A program made the translations under genes and the position numbers. This document shows positions 55,214 through 64,000 of a DNA stretch of 64,000 bases, one piece after another. The stretch comes from Pseudoxanthomonas suwonensis (GTDB lineage Bacteria; Pseudomonadota; Gammaproteobacteria; Xanthomonadales; Xanthomonadaceae), in assembly GCF_000972865.1 (NCBI RefSeq), contig NZ_CP011144.1, positions 248,001 through 312,000 on the forward strand, written 5' to 3'. The notes below the pieces were generated by a model that made no database searches, had not been told where the DNA came from, and saw only the letters and a list, made by a program, of their open reading frames with translations. Each line of letters starts with the position of its first letter. The first letter of the stretch is position 1.

Positions 55214-55651
55214 ATGCCCGATACCCCCTTCCCGCTCGAACCCACCGCCGCGCTCGCGCAAGCCGCGATCAAGGAAGAGTTCGCCTTCTTCGCCGACTGG
55301 TCCGAGCGCTACCAGTACCTGATCGACCTGGGCCGCAAGCTGCCGCCGTTCCCGGAGGAATGGAAGAGCGAGCAGCACCGCCTGCTCGGCTGCCAGTCGC
55401 TGGTCTGGATCGTGCCGCAGGGCAACCGCGAGCGGCTGGATTTCCACGCGGTCAGCGACTCGGCCATCGTTTCCGGACTGATCTTCCTGGCCCTGCGCGT
55501 GTATTCGGGCCGCTCCGCGGCGGAGATCCTGGCCACCGAGCCGGACTACATCGCCGACATCGGCCTGGCCAGGCACCTTTCCCCGACCCGCAGCAACGGC
55601 CTGGCCTCGCTGCTGGCCTTCATCCGCGACACCGCCCGCCACCAGGCCTGA
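55214..55651 (+). CDS. sufE: SufE-family sulfur acceptor protein
   Basis: A 145-residue protein that receives persulfide sulfur from a SufS-type cysteine desulfurase. The conserved R-Y-Q-Y-L-I-D-L-G-R-K-L-P-P-F-P, then L-L-G-C-Q-S with the acceptor Cys, V-S-G-L-I-F-L-A-L and L-S-P-T-R-S-N-G-L place it firmly in SufE. No sufS is adjacent. A GGAAC stands before the ATG. The downstream MFS gene begins two bases after its stop. Confidence 0.94.
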   Translation: MPDTPFPLEPTAALAQAAIKEEFAFFADWSERYQYLIDLGRKLPPFPEEWKSEQHRLLGCQSLVWIVPQGNRERLDFHAVSDSAIVSGLIFLALRVYSGRSAAEILATEPDYIADIGLARHLSPTRSNGLASLLAFIRDTARHQA

Positions 55652-55652
55652 G

Positions 55653-56894
55653 GTGGACGCGGCGCCGGCCCTGGCGGTCCCGTCGCCGCTGCGCGAGCCG
55701 GGCTACCGCGTCCTGCTCGGCTACCGGCTGTGCGCGATCCTGTCCTACCAGATCGTCGCGGTCACGGTCGGCTGGCACGTCTACGAGCTGACCCGCAATC
55801 CGTTCTCGCTGGGCCTGGTCGGCCTGGCCGAGGTGCTGCCGTTCATCGGCACGGCACTGTTCGCCGGCTACCTGGTCGACCACCTGCCCAAGCGCCGGCT
55901 CGGTGCCGCCGCCTGCGCCGGGCTGGCCACCACCGCGCTGCTGCTCACGCTGATCTCCGCCGGCCACCTGGCGCCCGGCCAGACCTGGCCGATCTACGCG
56001 GCGATCGTGCTCACCGGCCTGGTCCGCTCGTTCCTGACCCCGGTCTACACCGCGCTGTTCGCCCAGGTGCTGCGCCGCGAACAATTCGCGCGCGGCGCCA
56101 GCATCGGCAGCATCGCGTTCCAGACCGCGCTGGTCTGTGGTCCGGCACTGGGCGGGATCATGGTCGGCTGGGCCGGCAAGACCGCCGCCTACGCGCTGGC
56201 GGCCCTGCTGGCGCTGGTAGCCGGCGGCGTGCTGCTGGCGCTGCGGGTGGCCGAGCCACGCACCGACGGGCCGCGCGCGCCGGTGTTCGGCAGTATCGCC
56301 GTGGGCCTGCGCTTCGTGTTCAACAACCAGGTCATGCTCGCCGCGCAGGTGCTGGACCTGTTCGCGGTGCTGTTCGGCGGCGCGATCTCGCTGGCGCCGG
56401 CCTTCATCCAGGAAATCCTGCACTACGGGCCCCAGGGCCTGGGCATCCTGCGCGCGGCGCCGGCGCTGGGCGCGGTGGCGGTCGGCATCGTGCTGGCGCG
56501 GCGGCCGCCGGGACGCCACGCCGGGCGCCTGCTGCTGTGGGCGGTGGCCGGGTTCGGCCTGTGCATCATCGGTTTTGGCCTGTCGCGGCACTTCTGGCTG
56601 TCGGCGCTGTTCCTGCTGCTGTCGGGCGTGTGCGATGGCGTGTCGGTGGTGCTGCGCACGACCATCATGCAGCTGGTCACGCCCGACGGCATGCGCGGCC
56701 GGGTGGCCTCGATCAACGGCATCTTCATCGGCTCGTCCAACGAACTGGGCGCGTTCTACGCCGGCTCGATGGCGCGGCTGCTGGGGCTGGTGCCGGCGGT
56801 GGTGCTGGGCGGCTTCGTGACCCTGGGCGTGGTCGGGGTGACCGCGGTGAAGGCGCCGCGGCTGCGGCGGCTGGACCTCAAGGAGCTCCAATAG
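55653..56894 (+). CDS. MFS transporter (enterobactin-exporter-like type)
   Basis: A 413-residue carrier with 12 hydrophobic segments, starting at a GTG immediately after the sufE stop. The pattern F-S-L-G-L-V-G-L-A-E-V-L-P, D-H-L-P-K-R-R-L and G-R-V-A-S-I-N-G-I-F-I-G-S-S-N-E-L-G is that of the EntS/DHA3 group of MFS proteins. Substrate unknown; tightly linked to sufE by position only. Confidence 0.85.
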   Translation: MDAAPALAVPSPLREPGYRVLLGYRLCAILSYQIVAVTVGWHVYELTRNPFSLGLVGLAEVLPFIGTALFAGYLVDHLPKRRLGAAACAGLATTALLLTLISAGHLAPGQTWPIYAAIVLTGLVRSFLTPVYTALFAQVLRREQFARGASIGSIAFQTALVCGPALGGIMVGWAGKTAAYALAALLALVAGGVLLALRVAEPRTDGPRAPVFGSIAVGLRFVFNNQVMLAAQVLDLFAVLFGGAISLAPAFIQEILHYGPQGLGILRAAPALGAVAVGIVLARRPPGRHAGRLLLWAVAGFGLCIIGFGLSRHFWLSALFLLLSGVCDGVSVVLRTTIMQLVTPDGMRGRVASINGIFIGSSNELGAFYAGSMARLLGLVPAVVLGGFVTLGVVGVTAVKAPRLRRLDLKELQ

Positions 56895-56903
56895 GTCGTG
56901 CGT

Positions 56904-56998
56904 GTAGGAGCCGGGTTCAGCCGGCGACACGCCACGTCGGCACAGGCGACGCCCTCATTTTCCCGACGCCCGTGTCGCCGGCTGAACCCGGCTCCTAC
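56904..56998. repeat. GTAG-bounded REP doublet
   Basis: GTAGGAGCCGGGTTCAGCCG left arm, CGGCTGAACCCGGCTCCTAC right arm, a symmetrical copy between the convergent MFS and dksA genes. Confidence 0.93.
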
Positions 56999-57017
56999 AA
57001 AAAGGAACCCGGAAACG

Positions 57018-57045
57018 GCGAAGCCCGCCGGATGGCGGGCTTCGC
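57018..57045. terminator. hairpin terminator between convergent genes
   Basis: A perfect 12-bp stem GCGAAGCCCGCC / GGCGGGCTTCGC around a GGAT loop, 26 bases after the dksA stop. No long U-tract on either strand, so a Rho-assisted or processing role is possible. Confidence 0.6.
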
Positions 57046-57071
57046 TCGGTACATCGGCGGCGCGGGGCGGA

Positions 57072-58100
57072 CTACTCGCCCTGCTGCTTCTGCATGTGCT
57101 CCCAGCGTTCCTGCGCGTCAATGGTGCGCTCGGCGGTCAGGCGCGCGTCCAGGCGCTCCAGGCCGATTTCCTCGCCGGTGTCGACGCAATAGCCGTAGTC
57201 GCCGGCTTCCAGGCGCTTGAGCGTGCTGTCGATCTTGCCGATCAGCTTGCGGTAGCGGTCGCGGGTGCGCAGTTCCAGCGAGTTCTCGGTCTCGCGGGTG
57301 GCACGCTCGGCCTCGTCGCCGATGTCGCGCACTTCGTCCTTGAGGTTCTCGATGGTCTGCTTGGACTCCTCGACCAGGTCGGCGCGCCACTGCAGCAGCC
57401 GCTGGCGGAAGTACTCCTGCTGCAGCGGGTTCATGTACTCCTCGCCGACCGAGGGGCGGTAGCCCTTGGGCAGGAGCGGGCGGCCGGTGGCCTCGTCGAC
57501 CTTGTAGTCGACGGGGCGGCCGGAGGCACGCGGTTGCGGCGCTTCGGTCTTCCTGGAGACCACGGCGACGGCGACCTTGCCCTTGGGCAGGGCCGGCGCC
57601 GGGGCGGCGGGTTTGACGGGATTCTTGCTGGGGGATTTCGATGCGGGCACTGGCTTGGATGCTGCTGGAGCCGGGGCCGGGACCGGCCTGGCAGCCGCCG
57701 GCGCTTTCGCGGGAGCGGACTTCACAGGCGCGGCCTTGGCGGGCGTCGGCTTGGTGGGGGCGGGCGTCGGAGCGGGCTTGGGGGCCGGCTTGTTCGCGGA
57801 TTTCTTGGCGGGAACCTTCTTCGCCGGCGCCTTGGCCACCGGGGCCGCCTTGGTCACCTTCTGCGGGGCCTTCGCGGCCGGCTTCTTCGCCACCGGCTTG
57901 GCGGCCTTGGCCGGCGCCTTCACCGTCTTCTTCGCCGCCGGCTTGGGCGCAGCCTTCTTGGCCGGCTTGGCCGGTGCGGCAGCCTTGGCCCCCTTTTGCG
58001 GGGTCTTGGCCGCAGGCTTCTTGGCGACGGCCTTCTTGGCGGGAGCGGCGGGCTTCTTGGCCGGCTTGGCGGCCTTCTTCACGGGTTTCTTGGCAGCCAC
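57072..58100 (-). CDS. dksA: DksA-family RNA polymerase-binding protein with degenerate zinc finger
   Basis: A 342-residue protein starting at GTG. Residues 1 to about 180 are a Lys/Ala/Pro-rich low-complexity extension of K-K-P-A-A-K type; residues 195-342 are the DksA globular part: coiled-coil with G-D-E-A-E-R-A at the tip, D-R-Y-R-K-L-I-G-K-I-D and the zinc-finger region Y-G-Y-C-V-D-T-G-E-E-I-G ... T-A-E-R-T-I-D-A-Q. Canonical DksA has four zinc Cys; here only the first remains and the others read T, T and A, as in zinc-independent DksA2-type proteins. It would bind the RNA polymerase secondary channel with (p)ppGpp. A TATAA-like -10 lies upstream. Confidence 0.9.
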   Translation of the reverse strand: MAAKKPVKKAAKPAKKPAAPAKKAVAKKPAAKTPQKGAKAAAPAKPAKKAAPKPAAKKTVKAPAKAAKPVAKKPAAKAPQKVTKAAPVAKAPAKKVPAKKSANKPAPKPAPTPAPTKPTPAKAAPVKSAPAKAPAAARPVPAPAPAASKPVPASKSPSKNPVKPAAPAPALPKGKVAVAVVSRKTEAPQPRASGRPVDYKVDEATGRPLLPKGYRPSVGEEYMNPLQQEYFRQRLLQWRADLVEESKQTIENLKDEVRDIGDEAERATRETENSLELRTRDRYRKLIGKIDSTLKRLEAGDYGYCVDTGEEIGLERLDARLTAERTIDAQERWEHMQKQQGE

Positions 58101-58148
58101 GTACGAAGGTTCCTCTCTGGATTTCCCCGTTGCCGGGAAAGCGCGCCT

Positions 58149-58154
58149 TTATAG
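58149..58154 (-). promoter_or_regulatory. putative -10 box for dksA
   Basis: Minus-strand CTATAA about 48 bases before the GTG start codon. Confidence 0.4.
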
Positions 58155-58205
58155 CTCACCCCACCCGACGCGGCAACCTCGAGCGCCGGCGGGTATCATG
58201 GCCGG

Positions 58206-58466
58206 GTGATCGACCGCATGCTCATTCTGGTGTTGCGCGGCTACAAGCGCTTCATCAGCCCCCTGCTCGGCCCGCGCTGCCGCTTCGTGCCCAGCTGCTC
58301 TGAATACGCGATGCAGGCGATCGCGCGCCACGGGACCCTGCGCGGCGGCTGGCTGGCCATGCGCCGCCTGGCCCGCTGCCATCCGCTGCACCCGGGCGGC
58401 ATCGATCCGGTGCCGGAAAAACCCGGACACGCCCACTCCCGCTCCTGCGCAGGACACCATCGATGA
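58206..58466 (+). CDS. yidD: membrane protein insertion efficiency factor YidD
   Basis: An 86-residue protein with the YidD core [27 protein letters not shown] and [11 protein letters not shown]. Membrane-associated helper of YidC-mediated insertion. GTG start. It is not beside yidC/rpmH as in many genomes; instead its stop overlaps the dihydroorotase ATG by four bases (ATGA). Confidence 0.93.
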   Translation: MIDRMLILVLRGYKRFISPLLGPRCRFVPSCSEYAMQAIARHGTLRGGWLAMRRLARCHPLHPGGIDPVPEKPGHAHSRSCAGHHR

Positions 58467-59809
58467 GCACACTGATCGTCAACGCCCGCCTGGTCAACGA
58501 AGGCCGCGAGTTCGACGGCGACCTGCGTATCGAGCACGGCCGCATCGCCGCGATCGGCAGCGGGCTGCAGGCGCGCTCGGACGAGAAGGTGGTGGACGCG
58601 GCCGGCCGCTGGCTGCTGCCGGGCATGATCGACGACCAGGTCCATTTCCGCGAGCCCGGCCTGACCCACAAGGGCGATATCGCCAGCGAATCGGCCGCGG
58701 CGGTGGCCGGCGGGCTGACCAGTTTCATGGACATGCCCAACACCAACCCGCCCGCACTCGACGCGGCGAAGCTGGAGTCCAAGTACGACCTGGCCAAGAG
58801 CCGTGCCTGGGGCAACTACGGCTTCTACCTGGGCGCCAGCAACGACAACCTCGAGGCGGTGCGCACGCTCGACCCGAAGTCCGCGCCGGGCATCAAGGTG
58901 TTCATGGGCGCGTCCACCGGCAACATGCTGGTCGACGACCCGGACACGCTGGACGGCATCTTCCGCGAGGCGCCCACGCCGATCATCACCCACTGCGAGG
59001 ACACGCCGACCATCGACCGCACCCTGGCCGAATTCAAGGCCAGGTACGGCGAGGACGGCCTGACCGCGGAGATGCACCCGGACATCCGCTCGCGCGAGGC
59101 CTGCATCAAGTCGACCCGGCTGGCGCTGTCGCTGGCGCGCAAGCACGGCACCCGCCTGCACGTGCTGCACATCTCCACCGCCGACGAGCTGGCCCTGTTC
59201 CAGCGCGGCCCGCTGGTCCACGCCGACGGCGCGCGCAAGCGCATCACTGCCGAGACCTGCGTCCACTTCCTGCGCTTCGACCGCGCCGACTACGCGCGGC
59301 TGGGCAACTTCATCAAGTGCAACCCGGCGATCAAGGACGCTTCCGACCGCGAGGCGCTGATCAAGGCGCTGGTGGAGGACGTGGTCGACGTGCTGGCCAC
59401 CGACCACGCGCCGCACACGCTGGAGGAGAAGCAGAAGCCCTACCTGCAGGCGCCGTCCGGCCTGCCGCTGGTGCAGTACGCGCTGCTGGCGGCGATCGAG
59501 CTGGTGCACGAGAAGCGCCTGGACATCGCCCGGGTGGTGCAGAAGACCGCGCACGCGCCGGCGCAGCTGTTCGACGTGGCCGAGCGCGGTTACCTGCGCG
59601 AGGGCTACTGGGCCGACCTGGTACTGGTGGACGACGAACCGCTGACCGTGCGCCGCGAGGACGTGCTGTCCAAGTGCGGCTGGTCGCCGTTCGAGGGCAC
59701 GACGTTCCGGTCCAGGATCGGCGCGACCTGGGTCAACGGGCGCCTGGCCTGGAACGGCCGCGAACTGATCGGCACGCCGGCCGGGCAGCGGCTGGAATTC
59801 GCGCGTTGA
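58463..59809 (+). CDS. pyrC: dihydroorotase (amidohydrolase type)
   Basis: A 448-residue amidohydrolase that cyclises carbamoyl-aspartate in pyrimidine synthesis. Features: [40 protein letters not shown] and [10 protein letters not shown]. The first metal motif reads Q-V-H instead of the usual H-x-H, as in a known subgroup of bacterial dihydroorotases. Start coupled to yidD. Confidence 0.88.
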   Translation: MSTLIVNARLVNEGREFDGDLRIEHGRIAAIGSGLQARSDEKVVDAAGRWLLPGMIDDQVHFREPGLTHKGDIASESAAAVAGGLTSFMDMPNTNPPALDAAKLESKYDLAKSRAWGNYGFYLGASNDNLEAVRTLDPKSAPGIKVFMGASTGNMLVDDPDTLDGIFREAPTPIITHCEDTPTIDRTLAEFKARYGEDGLTAEMHPDIRSREACIKSTRLALSLARKHGTRLHVLHISTADELALFQRGPLVHADGARKRITAETCVHFLRFDRADYARLGNFIKCNPAIKDASDREALIKALVEDVVDVLATDHAPHTLEEKQKPYLQAPSGLPLVQYALLAAIELVHEKRLDIARVVQKTAHAPAQLFDVAERGYLREGYWADLVLVDDEPLTVRREDVLSKCGWSPFEGTTFRSRIGATWVNGRLAWNGRELIGTPAGQRLEFAR

Positions 59810-59831
59810 GCGAGGCGGGAATTCACGTTCG

Positions 59832-59987
59832 CCCGTCGTCCCGGCGAACGCCGGGACCCGGCGACTTCCGTGCGGATCGCCGCGGCCTGTCCGAAAGGCA
59901 CTGGGTCCCGGCGTGACCAGCCATTACCAGCCATTCGGCTGTTATAGATCGCTTCGGCTGTGATGAAGCGCTTCGCCGGGATGACGG
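59832..59987. repeat. CGTCGTCCC-type inverted repeat reaching into a gene
   Basis: CCCGTCGTCCCGGCGAACGC on the left; GACCAGCCATTCGGCTG, GAAGCG and CTTCGCCGGGATGACGG on the right, corresponding to the inverted sequence of the copy at 25816. The right end lies inside the peptidase gene beginning at 59963. Confidence 0.8.
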
Positions 59988-60820
59988 TCGTTGTCCTTTC
60001 CGCCTTCGCGGCGTTCTTTTCGCCTGCCCTGCCCGCGCAAGCCCAGGACGCACAGGTCGCCGCCGACCAACGCGTCGTGTTCCCCGCCAGCGTCCCGCAG
60101 GGCTCGATGGTGCTGGGCAAGGTGCCGCCGGGCAGCCGCGTCGAGGTCGCCGGCCGGCGGCTGCGCACCACCGGCTACGGCACCGTGGTGTTCGGCATCG
60201 GCCGCGACGAAGCCGGGCCGGTGCGGGTGGCCGTGGTCCGCCCGGACGGCAGCCGCGCCGACGCCAGCATCGCGGTGACGCCGCGCGACTGGCCGGTGCA
60301 GCGCGTGGACGGCGTGCCGCCGAAGACAGTGGATCCACCTCCGGCGATCGCCGAGCGCATCCGCCGCGAACAGGCCCGGGTCACCGCCGCGCGCGCGCGC
60401 GACGACGACCGCGCCGATTTCGCCCGGCCCTTCGTGTGGCCGGTGCAGGGCCGGATCAGCGGCCGCTTCGGCAACCAGCGCGTCTACAACGGCAAGCCCG
60501 GTTCGCCGCACTCGGGCATGGACATCGCCGCGCCGACCGGCACCCCGGTCAAGGCGCCGGCCGCCGGCGTGGTCACCTTCGCCGATCCCGATCTGTACCT
60601 GACCGGCGGCACCGTGCTGCTCGACCACGGCTTCGGCATCAGCTCCAATTTCCTGCACCTGTCGCGGATCGACGTGAAGGTCGGCGACCGGGTCGAACAG
60701 GGGCAGACGATCGGCGCGGTGGGCGCGACCGGGCGGGCGACGGGACCGCACCTGCACTGGGGGATGAACTGGTTCGATACCCGCATCGACCCGCTGCTGG
60801 TATTGGAACGGACGCCGTAG
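59963..60820 (+). CDS. M23-family (LytM) peptidoglycan endopeptidase
   Basis: A 285-residue exported protein. Signal peptide M-K-R-F-A-G-M-T-V-V-V-L-S-A-F-A-A (cleavage near A-Q-A-Q); the LytM domain at about 155-270 contains G-R-F-G-N-Q-R, H-S-G-M-D-I-A-A-P, and the active-site H-L-H-W-G-M-N-W. The first nine codons coincide with the end of a dispersed repeat. An ATG six codons in (M-T-V-V-V-L-S) could be the older start. It hydrolyses peptide crosslinks in murein; a separate lysostaphin-like role cannot be excluded. Confidence 0.9.
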   Translation: MKRFAGMTVVVLSAFAAFFSPALPAQAQDAQVAADQRVVFPASVPQGSMVLGKVPPGSRVEVAGRRLRTTGYGTVVFGIGRDEAGPVRVAVVRPDGSRADASIAVTPRDWPVQRVDGVPPKTVDPPPAIAERIRREQARVTAARARDDDRADFARPFVWPVQGRISGRFGNQRVYNGKPGSPHSGMDIAAPTGTPVKAPAAGVVTFADPDLYLTGGTVLLDHGFGISSNFLHLSRIDVKVGDRVEQGQTIGAVGATGRATGPHLHWGMNWFDTRIDPLLVLERTP

Positions 60821-60883
60821 CCACGCCGGTGTTTTTCTGCGCAGCGCGCGGCGCGTTCAACCACCCATGCAAGCGTTCCGCAT

Positions 60884-60919
60884 CCGTCATCCCCGCGCAG
60901 GCGGGGACCCAGTGACTTT
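60884..60919. repeat. half of a CGTCATCCC-type inverted repeat
   Basis: CCGTCATCCCCGCGCAGGCG and GGGACCCAGTGACTT are the left end of the repeat; no right partner is found. With the half-REP below it accounts for part of the 60821-61121 gap; the rest shows nothing recognisable. Confidence 0.7.
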
Positions 60920-61096
60920 GCGCCCACGCCGAGGGCAACGAAACCGCAGGACGGGTGCCGCGACGGGCATACGGGCCGGTCTCCCATCGGTTGCCGGACC
61001 GCGACGTGGACGCGACGTGGCTTGCAGGGGCGCCACACGCGCCGCCGCGCGGCGAATGCGAACAAGGGACTTGCCCTGGTCGCCCGTGCCGACGGC

Positions 61097-61121
61097 GCCG
61101 GGTCGCGGGCAAGCCCGGCTC

Positions 61122-61125
<4 letters not shown>
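61097..61125. repeat. half-REP supplying a stop codon
   Basis: GCCGGGTCGCGGGCAAGCCC followed by GGCTCCTAC is the right half of a REP. On the minus strand its GTAG contains the TAG stop of the PLP enzyme gene. Confidence 0.8.
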
Positions 61126-62357
<1,232 letters not shown>

Positions 62358-62476
62358 GGCGTGCGCCGCGGAGGGCGCCGCAGGATAGCACCGCCGGCGA
62401 CGGCCGCCGGATCGTGCGACGACCCGGCGCGCATGGGCGTGACGTCGACTTCGCGCCGGCGGCTGCCGGCGGCGGA

Positions 62477-63418
62477 TCAGCGTGCCGGATTGGTCCCGCT
62501 GACGCTGGCCACCGCGTCGTGCGGGTGCAGGCTCTCGAAGTGGGAGACGGTGGCCTCGTAGCGCTCGATGCGCGGGTCGGCCGACAGCACCGAGGCCACC
62601 CGGCGGGCGGCGTCCTCGCAGAACATCAGGTTCTCGGCGTTGAGCATGGCGAAGGCCTGCTCGTCCTCGCGCTTGACCGCGGTCTGCACCGGCGTGCCCA
62701 GCGCCGCCTCCAGCGCGTCGACCAGCGCCACCAGCGGCAGTTCGTCGAACTGCGGGCGCAGTTCGACCTTGACCCTGGCCTCGCTGCGCTGCGCGTGCGG
62801 GGTGGCGGCCATGCCGCGCTCGGAGGCGAGCCAGTCGCGGACCACGCCGGTGGAGATCGGCCGTGCGTCGGCGAAATCCTCGGCGAAGCGTTCGGCGTTG
62901 GCCTGCCGCGACAGCGCGGCCGAGCACGGGCAGGTGCTGGAGTATTCGACGCCGAAGCCGAGCACCAGCTTCAGGTGGCCGTGCTCGAGCACCGCCTCGA
63001 TCTCGACCGGGTAGCGCTTCCAGCCGGCGTTGTCGCTGCGCAGCGCGCGGCGCAGCAGCAGCGCCTCGTAGCGCAGGCGCAGGCGCGCACGGCTGGACAG
63101 GCCGGCCTGCGAATCGACGCTGCCCTGCAGGACGTGGCGCAGCCCGGCCGGGGTGACCTCGTTGCGGGCCAGTTCCTCCTGCAGCCGCAGGTACAGCCGC
63201 GACATGTGGATGCCGCGCTCGCCGGCCTGCTTCAGGTCGACCGACAGGTCCACCCGGGCGGCGACCTGGACGTGCCCGCCGGCGCCGTCGGACACGCGCA
63301 CCGGGAGGGCGATGCCTTCCATGCCGACCCAGTCCAGCGGGCGCGCCAGGGTGGCGGGCTGGTGGGCGACGTCGGGCAGCGAGGCGACGTGGGGGGCTGC
63401 GGGGGCGGGAACGGACAT
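62477..63418 (-). CDS. folE2: GTP cyclohydrolase FolE2 (type IB)
   Basis: A 313-residue enzyme for the first step of folate synthesis. The FolE2 marks include Y-S-S-T-C-P-C-S-A-A-L-S, G-V-E-Y-S, S-R-A-R-L-R-L-R-Y and P-H-A-Q-R-S-E-A. FolE2 works with metals other than zinc and is often used when zinc is scarce. The start M-S-V-P-A-P was chosen because the longer open frame upstream is low-complexity. No folE of type IA is visible in the window. Confidence 0.94.
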   Translation of the reverse strand: MSVPAPAAPHVASLPDVAHQPATLARPLDWVGMEGIALPVRVSDGAGGHVQVAARVDLSVDLKQAGERGIHMSRLYLRLQEELARNEVTPAGLRHVLQGSVDSQAGLSSRARLRLRYEALLLRRALRSDNAGWKRYPVEIEAVLEHGHLKLVLGFGVEYSSTCPCSAALSRQANAERFAEDFADARPISTGVVRDWLASERGMAATPHAQRSEARVKVELRPQFDELPLVALVDALEAALGTPVQTAVKREDEQAFAMLNAENLMFCEDAARRVASVLSADPRIERYEATVSHFESLHPHDAVASVSGTNPAR

Positions 63419-63666
63419 GGGGTCGACTGGAAACGGCGGGGAAGGCGGATCGGCTCGAGGGCCTGGCGATCCGGGAAATGATCGAATCGGGACCGATTCG
63501 GGTCGGATTGTAGCCGCTGCCGGCCGCACAGCTGCCGAACGGCGTGCAACGGACTGTCGCGCGGGGGGATGACGGCCATACGACGGGTGGGGGCGTGGGG
63601 ATGGGCGACGGCGCCGTGGCGCATCCGGGACGGCCGACGAAGATGGGCGCCGGCCCGGGACTCTCC

Positions 63667-64000
63667 CTACGCCCGCGCCGCGCGCCAGGCCTGCCAGAGC
63701 GTGCGCAGCGGGCGCCGGCCCGGCTGCGGCAGGTGGCCATCGGCGAACAGGCCCAGGCGATGGCGGGCGAAGGCCGACCACATCCGCCGCGCGGGTGCCC
63801 CGCCCGGCCGCGAGGGCCAGGCGTCGAGCAGTTCGCCGGCCCAGTCGCGCTGGGCGCGCTCGCGCGCGGCGGCGCCACCGGCCTCGTCCACTGGCCGGGC
63901 CAGCGGTACCGCCTCCAGCCCGGCTTCGGCCAGCCGCGTCGCCAGCACCTGCGCGGCCAGCGCCTGTGGCCAGGCCCGCGGCCCGCCCAGCACCGCCGCC
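63667..64000 (-). CDS. 3' part of an unidentified gene running off the right edge
   Basis: The frame is open to the last base; a GTG near 63993 is only an internal candidate start, so the real start lies beyond the window. The visible 110 or so residues are Ala/Arg/Leu-rich with L-A-A-Q-V-L-A-T-R-L-A-E-A-G-L and a C-terminal P-L-R-T-L-W-Q-A-W-R-A-A-R-A. The closing W-x-A-W-R-A-A-R pattern recalls the end of squalene/phytoene-synthase-like proteins in Xanthomonadaceae, but this is a weak resemblance. Confidence 0.4.
   Translation of the reverse strand, partial: AAVLGGPRAWPQALAAQVLATRLAEAGLEAVPLARPVDEAGGAAARERAQRDWAGELLDAWPSRPGGAPARRMWSAFARHRLGLFADGHLPQPGRRPLRTLWQAWRAARA

Noticed and set aside
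56904..57045. A riboswitch between the MFS gene and dksA
   Set aside because: The structure is explained by a symmetrical REP and a simple 12-bp hairpin at the ends of convergent genes.

Overview
The window is a GC-rich chromosomal segment of a member of the Xanthomonadaceae (Lysobacter/Luteimonas/Pseudoxanthomonas-like; genus not resolved). The assignment rests on the acetylated arginine pathway (N-acetylornithine carbamoyltransferase, deacetylase of the ArgE' type, fused N-acetylglutamate synthase/kinase), a class III PHA synthase, a DksA with a long Lys/Ala/Pro-rich N-terminus, and many GTAG-bounded REP palindromes. Apart from the first 2.5 kb it looks like core chromosome.

Layout. 1-2.5 kb: the end of an integrated element, visibly less GC-rich, with a 5'-truncated protein carrying a HEPN-like Rx4H motif, a small membrane protein, an integrase reduced to its arm-binding domain and a tRNA-Leu(CAA) 3' fragment marking the att junction. 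2.5-7.6 kb: GlxA-type regulator with a cysteine hydrolase, tag, DUF3247, a second cysteine hydrolase and a small envelope cluster. 7.6-23.4 kb: a C4 storage/overflow neighbourhood: phaE-phaC, a lipoprotein 3-hydroxybutyrate-oligomer hydrolase, 3-hydroxybutyrate dehydrogenase, a CrbS/CrbR-like two-component pair, a TonB-dependent receptor and a GntP-family permease. A 16-bp motif is shared by the dehydrogenase and permease promoters. 23.7-25.6 kb: two L,D-transpeptidases. 26-31.1 kb: thrA-thrB-thrC behind a Thr/Ile-rich leader peptide. 31.3-38.5 kb: tRNA-Arg, amaB, then methyltransferase, phosphoesterase, pyrD, murB and a DMT transporter.

39.3-52.9 kb: tRNA-Pro, an MFS carrier, and a long minus-strand arginine-proline run (argF'-argG-GNAT-GNAT-argE'-argAB-argC-argH-YCII-proB-proA). 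It is preceded by what reads as a classical attenuator: a short Arg-codon-containing leader ORF, alternative GCTGGGT pairings and an intrinsic terminator. 53-64 kb: cysS, sufE, an MFS carrier, dksA, yidD-dihydroorotase, an M23 peptidase, a second threonine-synthase-like enzyme, folE2 and a gene running off the right edge.

Intergenic space is dominated by five dispersed repeat types: GTAG-bounded REP doublets, CGTCGTCCC-type inverted repeats, long palindromic stem elements, a GC-rich CCCTCTCCC element and a short CCCTCCCCTTCGC element. Some have entered genes: one lies in frame inside a DUF5329 gene, one appears to supply the first codons of a peptidase, and two REPs supply the TAG stop codon of the upstream gene. 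A tandemly duplicated module at 15.1-15.4 kb carries perfect DnaA-box sequences away from any replication gene.
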